DNA of 9,111 nucleotides from an uncultured Alphaproteobacteria bacterium. Lineage in GTDB: Bacteria > Pseudomonadota > Alphaproteobacteria > RF32 > CAG-239. The position numbers and the translations under genes are program-made. Location of the stretch: contig URWU01000045.1 in the NCBI GenBank assembly GCA_900551585.1, positions 1-9,111 of the forward strand, in the 5' to 3' direction. Under the pieces are notes generated by a model. That model made no database searches and had not been told where the DNA came from. It saw only the letters and a list, made by a program, of their open reading frames with translations. Each line of letters begins with the position of its first letter. Positions within the stretch are counted from its first letter, which is position 1. Of this stretch, positions 1 through 6,066 are shown one piece after another.

Positions 1-44
1 CACTCGACTAGTCGTCGGCAGCGTCAGATGTGTATAAGAGACAG
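1..44 (+). other. Untrimmed Illumina Nextera adapter (not genomic)
   Basis: Bases 12-25 read TCGTCGGCAGCGTC and bases 26-44 read AGATGTGTATAAGAGACAG, which is the Tn5 mosaic end. Together they form the Nextera read-1 adapter exactly. Bases 4-11 (TCGACTAG) match, from memory, Nextera XT v2 index S513, and bases 1-3 (CAC) match the 3' end of the P5 oligo. The orientation fits a short insert whose read 2 ran through into the adapter and was then assembled. Genomic sequence begins at about base 45. This stretch should be masked and not read as a transposon in the organism. Confidence 0.98.
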
Positions 45-47
45 ATC

Positions 48-1721
48 CTAGGCGGTGCGGCAGTTGATTAACACATTGGCGGCGGCACGGGCTTCATCAG
101 TGATGATTTCGCCGGCCAGCATGCGGGCAATTTCTTCGCAGCGCTCATTTTCGGAAAGCTCGCGAACAGTTGTTGTCGTCACATTATCAACCGTTGATTT
201 TTCGACTTTGAAATGATTGTTGCCGCGGGAAGCTACCTGCGGCGAGTGTGTCACAACCATGACCTGTACGCCCTGAGCCAGGCGCGCCAAACGTTCACCG
301 ACAGCCTGAGCCGTCGCGCCGCCGACACCGGCGTCAACTTCGTCAAAAATCATGCTGGCAACACTTGAAGACTGTGCCAAATTGACTTTTAAGGCCAGCA
401 TAAACCGCGCCAGTTCACCACCGGAAGCGATTTTATTAATCGGGCCTTGCGGCGAATTGGGGTTGGTGGCAACCGTAAAAGCAACCGAATCAAAGCCGGT
501 CTCGTTCCAAGAGCTGTCTTCAACCTTGTTAATCTGCGTGACAAATTTGGCCTTTTCCATTTTCAGAGGCGGCAGTTCATGCATTACATTTTTATCCAGC
601 TTTTCAGCAGCGGCGACACGGGCAGCGCTTATTTCATTGGCGGCTTTCACATAAGATAACCTTGCTTCCTGCTCGGCTTTGCGCAGGTTTTCAATCCCCT
701 CTTCACCAAGCTCTATGGTATTTAACTGATTTTTGAAATTTTGCAAAACCTGCGGCAGTTCTTCTACCAAAACCTGATGTTTGCGCGCCAAGCCCTTGAG
801 CATGAACAACCGGCTTTCAATATTTTCCAGCTCATTGGTGTTCATTGAAATATTCTCTGAAGCGGTTTCTATCTGGCTGACGGCTTCGGAAGTTTCAATC
901 AACGCCCGGTCCAGCGCGGCGATGATTTCGTCATACTTGCCCTCGACATGAGCAGCTGCTTTGTCCAGCGCTGCCTGAGCATGGCGCAGAGCCGACTGGA
1001 CATCATTGCCCTCGGTCAAAACATTATAGGCATAAGACAGGTTTTCAATAATCTTTTCGGCATTCATCAGCTCAGAACGGCGCTGTGAAAGCTCGGCTTC
1101 TTCTCCCTCATAAGTGGCGGCAGCTTCAAGCTCTTTGACCCAATGACGCAAATTTTCTTCGTCCTGTTTGGCTTTGGCAATATCCGCCTCAGCCTGAATG
1201 CGCCGTTGTCTGGTGGTTTTATAAGCCAGATAAGTGTTTTTGACACGGTTTAACAAATCAGGATAATTGCCGTAAGCGTCCAAAACGCTCAAATGGTTGG
1301 CCGGATTGAGCAGCCCCTGATTATCAAACTGACCGTGGACTTCAACCAGATATTTGCCGATGTCTTTTAACAGTTTGAGGCTGACAGCCTGATCATTGAT
1401 AAATATTTTGCTTTTGCCGTCGCGGGAGAGCGTGCGTTTGATAATCAGCTCGCCTTCAACATCCAGTTCGTTTTCCTGCCACAGAGCCCAAAGCGGATTT
1501 TGTTCTGCGGGCAAATCGAAAACGGCGGTAACGCTGAGTTTATCTTCGCCAAAACGAATCAGCGAGGTTTCGGCACGGTTGCCGAGCACCAGTCCCAGCG
1601 AATCGAGCAGAATTGATTTACCGGCACCGGTTTCACCGGTTAAGACACTCAGGCCGCGATTGAAATCCAAATCGAGCTTATCAATTAAAACAACATTACG
1701 TATGGATAACGATTGCAGCAT
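48..1721 (-). CDS. recN: DNA repair protein RecN (SMC-like ATPase)
   Basis: RecN is a cytoplasmic SMC-family ATPase that acts in recombinational repair of double-strand breaks, holding or bridging DNA ends with RecA. At 557 aa it is full length (E. coli RecN is 553). The N-terminal half has Walker A GETGAGKS (residues 29-36) and a Q-loop-like HGQFDNQ (129-135). A long, charged, helical coiled-coil region spans about 155-400. The C-terminal half has the ABC signature SGGELAR (433-439), Walker B MIFDE (457-461) and the switch histidine in VTHSP (H492). The ATG at 1721 gives the canonical start MLQSLSIRNVVLID. Its ribosome site is modest: AGGA overlaps the bamD stop, 11 nt upstream. It is the last gene seen of lpxC-bamD-recN, 13 nt after bamD. 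The stop codon (48-50) lies only three bases from the adapter junction, so the extreme C-terminus rests on the assembly there, although the ending looks natural. Confidence 0.96.
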   Translation of the reverse strand: MLQSLSIRNVVLIDKLDLDFNRGLSVLTGETGAGKSILLDSLGLVLGNRAETSLIRFGEDKLSVTAVFDLPAEQNPLWALWQENELDVEGELIIKRTLSRDGKSKIFINDQAVSLKLLKDIGKYLVEVHGQFDNQGLLNPANHLSVLDAYGNYPDLLNRVKNTYLAYKTTRQRRIQAEADIAKAKQDEENLRHWVKELEAAATYEGEEAELSQRRSELMNAEKIIENLSYAYNVLTEGNDVQSALRHAQAALDKAAAHVEGKYDEIIAALDRALIETSEAVSQIETASENISMNTNELENIESRLFMLKGLARKHQVLVEELPQVLQNFKNQLNTIELGEEGIENLRKAEQEARLSYVKAANEISAARVAAAEKLDKNVMHELPPLKMEKAKFVTQINKVEDSSWNETGFDSVAFTVATNPNSPQGPINKIASGGELARFMLALKVNLAQSSSVASMIFDEVDAGVGGATAQAVGERLARLAQGVQVMVVTHSPQVASRGNNHFKVEKSTVDNVTTTTVRELSENERCEEIARMLAGEIITDEARAAANVLINCRTA

Positions 1722-1734
1722 AGCCTGTTAAGTC

Positions 1735-2475
1735 CTAGCGTTTGATAAGAGCCTGCGCTTTTTTGCACCATTTGCTTTTCGGATAGTTAAATTCCAGTAC
1801 TTTATAAGCTTTCAAAGCCTCGCCGTCCAAACCGAGAATGGTATAAATTTCAACTTGGCGGTACAAAGCTTCCTCAATCTGCGAGGTGGTCTGATACTGG
1901 CTGACAACGGTTGAAAAACGGTTCAAAGCCGACAGATAGTTTTGCTGGCGCAGGTACCAGCGGCCGACTTCCATTTCCTGTCCGGCCAGGTGGTCATAAG
2001 TTAAATCAATTTTCAGGCGCGCGTCTTTGGCATATTCGCTGTCCGGAAAACGCAAGACAACCTGCTGCAGCGCATTCAAAGCCTGCTCGGTATTGCTCTG
2101 GTCTTTGGTAACATCGACAATCTGGTCATAATAGCACATGGCTTTTAAGTAATAAGCATAAGCAATATCTTTGTTGCCGGGGTGGAATTTGATGAAGCGG
2201 TCCAAAGCGATAATCGCGTCATCATATTTCTGGTCTTTATAATAAGCATAAGCAGCCATCAGGCGCGCTTTGGTCGCCAGTGCCGAATAAGGATGCTCAA
2301 GCTCCAGTTTTTCAAAAGTTTCCGCAGATTTGGTATAAGAAGTTTTATCCAGATATTCTTTTGCCTGAGAATATAATCCCTCGGCAGTCTTGGGTTCTTC
2401 TTTGGGTTTGGAAGCACAAGCCGACAACAAACTCAGACTTAAAACAGCACCTAAAATAAGCAGACTCTTTTTCAT
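1735..2475 (-). CDS. bamD: Outer-membrane protein assembly factor BamD (ComL-type lipoprotein)
   Basis: BamD is the essential lipoprotein partner of BamA in the complex that folds beta-barrel proteins into the outer membrane; it faces the periplasm. The 246-aa product starts with a short basic stretch and hydrophobic signal, then a lipobox LSAC with the lipidated cysteine at residue 20. Residue +2 is Ala rather than Asp, which by the E. coli rule means outer-membrane sorting. From about residue 30 onward the protein is a run of TPR-like helical pairs (for example AEGLYSQAKEYLDK, YDDAIIALDRFIKFHPG, ALNALQQVVLRFPDS), the known BamD architecture. The length matches the family (E. coli 245). Its Shine-Dalgarno AAGGAA overlaps the lpxC stop codon (TAAGGAA), 6 nt before ATG, so it is probably translationally coupled with lpxC. 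recN follows after 13 nt. Confidence 0.96.
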   Translation of the reverse strand: MKKSLLILGAVLSLSLLSACASKPKEEPKTAEGLYSQAKEYLDKTSYTKSAETFEKLELEHPYSALATKARLMAAYAYYKDQKYDDAIIALDRFIKFHPGNKDIAYAYYLKAMCYYDQIVDVTKDQSNTEQALNALQQVVLRFPDSEYAKDARLKIDLTYDHLAGQEMEVGRWYLRQQNYLSALNRFSTVVSQYQTTSQIEEALYRQVEIYTILGLDGEALKAYKVLEFNYPKSKWCKKAQALIKR

Positions 2476-2485
2476 GTTTTATTCC

Positions 2486-3343
2486 TTAAATAATTTTATA
2501 GTTGGCATCATCGGCAAACAGTTTTTTCAACAGTTCATTGGTATGGAAGTGCCCGGTTCTGGAAGCTTCCAAATAGCCGACAACCTGATAGCCGGAGGTA
2601 TATAAATCGCCGATTGCGTCTAAAACTTTGTGGTTCACACATTCATTTGCAACCCTGAAACCGCCTTCATTCAAAATGGTCTCGCCGTCCAGAACAACGG
2701 CATTTTCCAAACTGCCGCCTTTAATCAAGCCAATCGACTGCAAATAGTCGACCTGATATTTTTCGCAGAAAGTGCGGCAAGGAGCAACCTCTTTGGCAAA
2801 AACATCCTCATTTATTTCCGAATCAAATTCCTGATGGCCGACAATCTTCGACGGGAAGTCGATTTCAAACTTAATATGTAAGCCTTTTTCGGCCGGTTTT
2901 AAGGTCACGGTGTTGCCTTTGTCGTCGGTAAAAGCAACCTCTTTTTGAACCTGCAGATATTTACGCGGCGCAGACTGGGCAACCAGCTCGACATCTTTCA
3001 AAATATCATAAAAAACTTTGGCGCTGCCGTCCATAATCGGCAGTTCCTGATTGTCAACTTCTATCAATGCGTTATCTATGCCTTTTATTGCCAGCGCAGC
3101 CATTAAATGTTCAATGGTGGAAACCAGATTACCGGCTTTATCCCCGAGGCACGAGCAGTTGCGGGTATCAACGATTCCGCAATACAAAGCCTTAATTTCC
3201 GGCTGTAACGGCAAATCAATGCGCTTGAAGACAATGCCGAAATTTTCCGGTGCCGGATTAAGGGTTAAATTCACTTCACAACCGGAGTGCAGGCCAATTC
3301 CTTTGACGGCCGCCGGTTTTGCTAAAGTTTGCTGCATTTGCAT
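2486..3343 (-). CDS. lpxC: UDP-3-O-acyl-N-acetylglucosamine deacetylase LpxC
   Basis: LpxC removes the acetyl group from UDP-3-O-acyl-GlcNAc, the committed step of lipid A synthesis; it is a cytosolic zinc enzyme. The zinc ligands are visible at the same numbers as in E. coli: H79 in STIEHL (with general base E78), and H238 and D242 in HKVLDAIGDL. The catalytic histidine H265 is in RTGH. The N-terminal GIGLHSG motif is also present. I chose the ATG at 3343 (MQMQQTLAK, 285 aa): AGAGGAA lies 7 nt upstream, and the E. coli numbering then fits exactly. A longer reading to 3418 would run into the RNase P RNA gene and adds an unconserved tail. At 285 aa it is somewhat shorter than the usual roughly 300, the difference being at the C-terminus. 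It heads lpxC-bamD-recN. No clear promoter of its own is seen, so transcription may come from rnpB. Confidence 0.97.
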   Translation of the reverse strand: MQMQQTLAKPAAVKGIGLHSGCEVNLTLNPAPENFGIVFKRIDLPLQPEIKALYCGIVDTRNCSCLGDKAGNLVSTIEHLMAALAIKGIDNALIEVDNQELPIMDGSAKVFYDILKDVELVAQSAPRKYLQVQKEVAFTDDKGNTVTLKPAEKGLHIKFEIDFPSKIVGHQEFDSEINEDVFAKEVAPCRTFCEKYQVDYLQSIGLIKGGSLENAVVLDGETILNEGGFRVANECVNHKVLDAIGDLYTSGYQVVGYLEASRTGHFHTNELLKKLFADDANYKII

Positions 3344-3350
3344 TGTTTGG

Positions 3351-3357
3351 TTCCTCT
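3351..3357 (-). promoter_or_regulatory. lpxC ribosome binding site that fixes the start
   Basis: On the minus strand AGAGGAA lies 7 nt before the ATG at 3343. A second in-frame ATG two codons later (3337) would be 13 nt away, and the upstream in-frame ATGs at 3418 and 3406 lie inside the RNase P RNA. This site therefore selects 3343 as the lpxC start. Confidence 0.75.
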
Positions 3358-3370
3358 TGGTTAAAAATAT

Positions 3371-3765
3371 ATGCAGACAGTCTATAAGCCGGGTTCTGTA
3401 TTTCATTTGCTTGCGCAAGGCAAGATTTGAAACGATAGCTATTCATCTGGGCGCAAAGTTGCCTTTACGCTCGTCGCGACCTACCTCTGGAGCGGGTTGG
3501 AAACTCCCCTTCGTAACTTTAAGAAACTTAAAGCTCTCCTAACTTGGTCTTGCATCGGATAGGGTTTACCTAGCCGAGACTGTTGCCAGCCTCGCGGTGG
3601 TCTCTTAAACCGCCTTTTCAACCTTACCGGAAATCTATTCCGGCGGTAATTTTCTGTGGCACTTTCCCGTGGGTCACCCCAGCCAGACGTTATCTGGTAT
3701 CCTGTTTCCTTGAAGCCCGGACTTTCCTCACCGTTTTCACGGCGCAGCTATCCGACTGCCTGCAT
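3371..3765 (-). ncRNA. rnpB: RNase P RNA (bacterial type A)
   Basis: This is the catalytic RNA of RNase P, which cuts the 5' leader from pre-tRNA together with the RnpA protein. On the minus strand the conserved 5' P4 strand GAGGAAAGTCCGGGC is at 3729-3715 and the 3' P4 strand ACAGAACCCGGCTTAT at 3399-3384. The ends close with a 10-bp P1 helix: GCAGGCAGTC (3763-3754) pairs with GACTGTCTGC (3382-3373), with one G-U pair. Between them lie other landmarks of the family, including GGGGTGACCCACGGGAAAGT-type P8/P9 sequence, the GGTAAACCC...ATGCAAGACCAA segment, and the AGATGAATAGC stretch near the 3' domain. About 390 nt fits type A. Ends are placed from P1 and may be off by a few bases. Open frames across it are spurious. 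It sits 30 nt upstream of lpxC on the same strand. Confidence 0.97.
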
Positions 3766-3801
3766 TTTTTTATACAGTAAACAGATTAAAAATAAAAGCA
3801 A
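3764..3801 (-). promoter_or_regulatory. Candidate rnpB promoter
   Basis: On the minus strand TATAAA (3774-3769) lies about 6 nt before the 5' end of the P1 helix, the right place for a -10 box of a stable RNA. A -35-like TTGCTT sits at 3801-3796, but the spacing (21 nt) is longer than the ideal 17, so the -35 assignment is doubtful. With no clear promoter between rnpB and lpxC, this may also drive lpxC-bamD-recN. Confidence 0.45.
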
Positions 3802-4143
3802 GTTTTTTTAGCAGGCAACGGCCCGCAGCGAAAAGTTTTACCGCCGCCCTGCCGCAGCCGGAAACAGCTGATGGCGGCAATTCATCTGTCCTAACGTTTC
3901 TGATACCGATACAAAATTCTGTTACCCTGCAGCTGTCGTCATTTTGAGGCATTGCCGATAAATACGGTCAAATAATAAGGCAATTTATAATCGGGTTATT
4001 CAGCGACGACAGGAGAAGATTATCTTATAAAAAAAATTAAAAAATTATCCCCATAAATTTACATAAACAAAAGCGACTGCTGCCAAGGGATTAGAGAATC
4101 CGCGCGCTGAAAAGTACAGAACAAAAGGAGAACAGTTAACAAA

Positions 4144-4188
4144 TTGCTAAAAATTCCCATTGATTCCCATAATTTCCCATGTTATACC
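4144..4188 (+). promoter_or_regulatory. Candidate overlapping promoters of the mraZ operon
   Basis: Two sigma70-like pairs are visible. One is TTGCTA (4144-4149), an 18-nt spacer, then CATAAT (4168-4173). The other is TTGATT (4160-4165), a 17-nt spacer, then TATACC (4183-4188). Either would place the transcript start about 30-45 nt before the mraZ start codon. Both overlap the TGGGA boxes, the geometry expected for repression by MraZ. Which one is used cannot be told from sequence. Confidence 0.45.
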
Positions 4189-4189
4189 A
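4155..4189 (-). promoter_or_regulatory. MraZ operator: three TGGGA boxes at 10-bp spacing
   Basis: On the minus strand TGGGA occurs at 4179-4175, 4169-4165 and 4159-4155, separated by exactly 5 nt each. A fourth, degenerate copy (TGGTA, 4189-4185) is in phase. MraZ from E. coli is known to bind TGGGN repeats separated by 5 nt in front of its own gene. The spacing puts all boxes on one face of the helix. Because mraZ lies 35-70 nt downstream, autoregulation of the whole mraZ-rsmH-ftsL-ftsI operon is the straightforward inference. Confidence 0.8.
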
Positions 4190-4199
4190 TATTTATAAC
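4181..4199. repeat. Inverted repeat GTTATA-N7-TATAAC in the mraZ leader
   Basis: Perfect 6-bp arms (4181-4186 and 4194-4199) flank a 7-bp spacer and overlap the degenerate fourth MraZ box and the downstream -10 candidate. It could be an operator half-site pair for another regulator, or chance in an AT-rich leader. Confidence 0.35.
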
Positions 4200-4210
4200 A
4201 AAACGTTAAC

Positions 4211-4216
4211 GAGGGG
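4211..4216 (+). promoter_or_regulatory. mraZ ribosome binding site supporting a TTG start
   Basis: GAGGGG lies 8 nt before the TTG at 4225 but 29 nt before the first ATG (4246). No other purine-rich site of similar strength precedes that ATG. The site therefore favours TTG as the initiation codon. Confidence 0.65.
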
Positions 4217-4224
4217 CAAAAAAG

Positions 4225-4692
4225 TTGAGAAAAATATTTCTCTTCATGGACACAATCATTAATAAGGTAGACAGCAAAGGCCGTGTCTCCCTTCCCTCAG
4301 ACTACCGCGCAATTGTTAAAGAATTGTCAACAGAGATTGTCTGCTACCGCAGCTTGTCTTCCCCCTGCATTGAAGGCTGTCTGGAAGAAACCCTTGATAA
4401 GCTGGCTCAGGATATTGAAACTTCGACCGACTTTTTCTCCGAAGCCCAAGACAATCTGACCAACCTCATCTTCGGCGATGCCAAACGTTTTCCCTTTGAT
4501 TCGACCGGACGCATTGTCCTGACAGAAAAGCTGCTTGACCATGCTAAAATCAAAGACAGCGCCGTTTTTGTCGGTAAAGGCCGCAAATTCCAAATCTGGA
4601 ACCCGCAAGACTGGGCCAAAGAAGAAGCCCGCATTCGTGCCGAAGCCCTGAAAAACCGTCCGTCACTCAAACCGCAGGAGAATGACAAATGA
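4225..4692 (+). CDS. mraZ: Transcriptional regulator MraZ
   Basis: MraZ is a ring-forming DNA-binding protein that represses its own dcw operon. The 155-aa product has two SpoVT-AbrB-like halves, each with the family's DxxxR signature: DSKGR near residue 16 and DSTGR near residue 92. Each is followed by the conserved hydrophobic strand (VSLP and IVLT). The C-terminus is charged and ends near the family's usual length. The start is TTG at 4225, chosen for GAGGGG 8 nt upstream; the resulting FL-containing N-terminus also resembles other alphaproteobacterial MraZ proteins. The alternative ATG at 4246 would shorten it by 7 residues. A small hairpin (GAGAAA-AATA-TTTCTC, 4227-4242) begins at the last base of the TTG and ends before the ATG. 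The gene overlaps rsmH by ATGA. Three MraZ boxes lie upstream. Confidence 0.95.
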   Translation: MRKIFLFMDTIINKVDSKGRVSLPSDYRAIVKELSTEIVCYRSLSSPCIEGCLEETLDKLAQDIETSTDFFSEAQDNLTNLIFGDAKRFPFDSTGRIVLTEKLLDHAKIKDSAVFVGKGRKFQIWNPQDWAKEEARIRAEALKNRPSLKPQENDK

Positions 4693-5612
4693 TTCCTGCC
4701 GGTTATGAAAAACATTTTCCCGTTATGCTGAATGAAGTTTTAACCGCCATGCAACCACAAGACGGCGAAACTTATGTCGACGCCACTTTTGGCAACGGCG
4801 GCTACACGGAAGCTCTTCTCAAGGCTGCAAATTGCAAAGTTATAGCTCTTGACCGCGACCCTAATGTCAAAACCCGTGCTGCGGAACTCAAAGCCAAATA
4901 CGGCGACCGTTTTGATTTTCGTGCCGGCCAATTCGGCGACTTTACCAAACTGGTGACAGAACCCGTCAACGGCGCTGTTTTTGACATCGGCGTTTCATCC
5001 ATGCAGCTTGACAATGCCGACCGCGGTTTTTCTTTCGGCAAAGATGCCCCTTTAGATATGCGTATGTCCTGCTCAGGCTTGAGCGCTGCCGATTTGGTCA
5101 ATAATATGCCTGAAAAAGAACTGGCCGACCTCATTTATAAATACGGCGAAGAGCGCAAATCGCGCCAGATTGCCGCCAAAATCATCGAAGCCCGCAAGAC
5201 TGCTCCGATTGCGACCACCAAGCAGTTAGCCGAGCTTATTTATACAGTTATTCATAAAACGCCGAATGCCATTGACCCTGCAACAAGAACTTTTCAGGCT
5301 TTGCGCATTGCCGTTAATAATGAATTGGAAGAACTTGAACAAGGTTTGGAAGGCGCCGCCAACCGGCTGGCACCGCGCGGACGCCTCGTCATTGTGACTT
5401 TCCACTCGCTGGAAGACCGCATTGTCAAAACCTTTTTCAAAGAAAACGCCGGACCGAATGTGCATGTTTCAAAATATGCCAAAGAAGTTCCGGAATTGGG
5501 TGATGACGTGATTTTTGCCGAGACCTCAAAAGCAATTGCCGCCTCTGAGGAAGAAACCGCCGTGAATAAACGGTCGCGGTCGGCCAAATTGCGTTGGGGG
5601 ATTAAAAGATAA
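4689..5612 (+). CDS. rsmH: 16S rRNA (cytosine1402-N4)-methyltransferase RsmH (MraW)
   Basis: RsmH uses S-adenosylmethionine to methylate N4 of C1402 in the decoding centre of 16S rRNA. Conserved blocks in order are HFPVMLNEVL (9-18), the SAM-binding DATFGNGGYTEALL (31-44), DRDP (55-58), DIGVSSMQLD (99-108), RGFSF and DAPLDMRM (112-126), YKYGEERKSRQIA (150-162), DPATRTFQALRI (196-207), TFHSLEDRIVK (237-247) and the terminal RSRSAKLR (295-302). At 307 aa it has the normal length. The GGYT version of the usual GGHT in motif I is a mild variant. The start codon overlaps the mraZ stop (ATGA), with AGGAGA 7 nt upstream, so the two are translationally coupled. ftsL follows after 24 nt. This is the standard second gene of dcw clusters. 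Confidence 0.98.
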   Translation: MIPAGYEKHFPVMLNEVLTAMQPQDGETYVDATFGNGGYTEALLKAANCKVIALDRDPNVKTRAAELKAKYGDRFDFRAGQFGDFTKLVTEPVNGAVFDIGVSSMQLDNADRGFSFGKDAPLDMRMSCSGLSAADLVNNMPEKELADLIYKYGEERKSRQIAAKIIEARKTAPIATTKQLAELIYTVIHKTPNAIDPATRTFQALRIAVNNELEELEQGLEGAANRLAPRGRLVIVTFHSLEDRIVKTFFKENAGPNVHVSKYAKEVPELGDDVIFAETSKAIAASEEETAVNKRSRSAKLRWGIKR

Positions 5613-5636
5613 GCGCTGCCTAGAAAGGATTGCGAT

Positions 5637-6020
5637 ATGACAAGTACAAAAACTGCTTCTTACATCTTGCTGATTACCATTCCCTGCCTGCTGGGGTTTG
5701 GCATTCTGGTTATGAAAAATCAGGTTCAAGGTTTGGAAAAACAGTTAGTCGGCATTAATAAAACCATTCAGGACGATATTAAAACCATTCATGTTCTCAA
5801 AGCAGAATGGAGCCACTTGAACAATCCGACCCGTCTGCGCCAACTCGCCGCCAAACATATTTCATTAAATCCGGTTCAGGCTGAACAAATTATTAACTAT
5901 TCTGCGTTACCATTCGAATATGAAGCTGATGATTCAAGAAGGAATCTCGCTCAGAAAAACATATCTAATTATGCAGAGCAGAATAAGGGTTTGAAAAAGC
6001 TTGCAAAAGCTCAGCGCTAA
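5637..6020 (+). CDS. ftsL: Cell division protein FtsL
   Basis: FtsL is a single-pass inner-membrane protein which, with FtsB and FtsQ, activates the septal synthase FtsW-FtsI. The 127-aa product has a short cytoplasmic tail, one hydrophobic segment (about 7-26) and then a heptad-rich periplasmic helix (about 27-62) typical of the FtsL coiled coil. Next comes the block LKAEWSHLNNPTRLRQLA (about 54-71), the hallmark of alphaproteobacterial FtsL-type proteins. The C-terminal 40 residues are charged and poorly conserved. The ATG is preceded by AAGGA at 7 nt. The family is recognised more by position (between rsmH and ftsI) and topology than by catalytic residues, as it has none. A 46-nt gap with no promoter I can see separates it from ftsI. 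Confidence 0.9.
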   Translation: MTSTKTASYILLITIPCLLGFGILVMKNQVQGLEKQLVGINKTIQDDIKTIHVLKAEWSHLNNPTRLRQLAAKHISLNPVQAEQIINYSALPFEYEADDSRRNLAQKNISNYAEQNKGLKKLAKAQR

Positions 6021-6066
6021 TAGATAACAATAATAAAAACGAGTTATATCAGGGCAGAATTGCGGC

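Larger units (their letters stand above)
3766..4224. other. Divergent intergenic region between rnpB and mraZ
   Basis: These 459 bases hold no convincing gene. The left edge carries the rnpB promoter (minus strand). The right third carries the mraZ promoters, TGGGA boxes and ribosome site (plus strand). The middle (about 4020-4080) is very AT-rich. Possible structures include the inverted repeat CTGTCGTC (3933-3940) / GACGACAG (4005-4012), enclosing ATTGCC (3951-3956) / GGCAAT (3979-3984), and a small GGATT-AGAG-AATCC hairpin (4088-4101). A 60-codon minus-strand frame (3770-3952) lacks a plausible ribosome site and resembles nothing I know. Confidence 0.7.

Noticed and set aside
26..44. Tn5 mosaic end read as a native transposon end
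   Set aside because: It is continuous with library adapter and index sequence, so it is a preparation artefact.
3344..3418. N-terminal extension of lpxC starting at 3418
   Set aside because: It lies inside the RNase P RNA gene, has no good ribosome site, and adds residues not seen in LpxC. The start at 3343 has a proper site and gives E. coli-like residue numbering.
3051..3780. Plus-strand open frames over lpxC and rnpB (3051-3542, 3583-3780)
   Set aside because: They are antisense to a conserved gene and a structured RNA, and have no protein-like features.
3770..3952. 60-codon minus-strand frame upstream of rnpB
   Set aside because: No ribosome site, no recognisable features, and it would run into the rnpB promoter.
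4045..4053. TTATCCCCA, one mismatch from a DnaA box, in AT-rich DNA
   Set aside because: A single imperfect copy without others nearby does not support an origin of replication.
4136..4150. CtrA-like TTAA-N7-CTAA near the mraZ promoter
   Set aside because: One half-site has a mismatch and such short AT motifs are expected by chance here. It deserves attention only if conserved in relatives.
4144..4209. Possible 21-codon leader peptide starting at TTG 4144 upstream of mraZ
   Set aside because: The AAGGAG-like site is about 14 nt away, too far, and the frame covers the MraZ boxes and promoter elements, which explain the sequence better.
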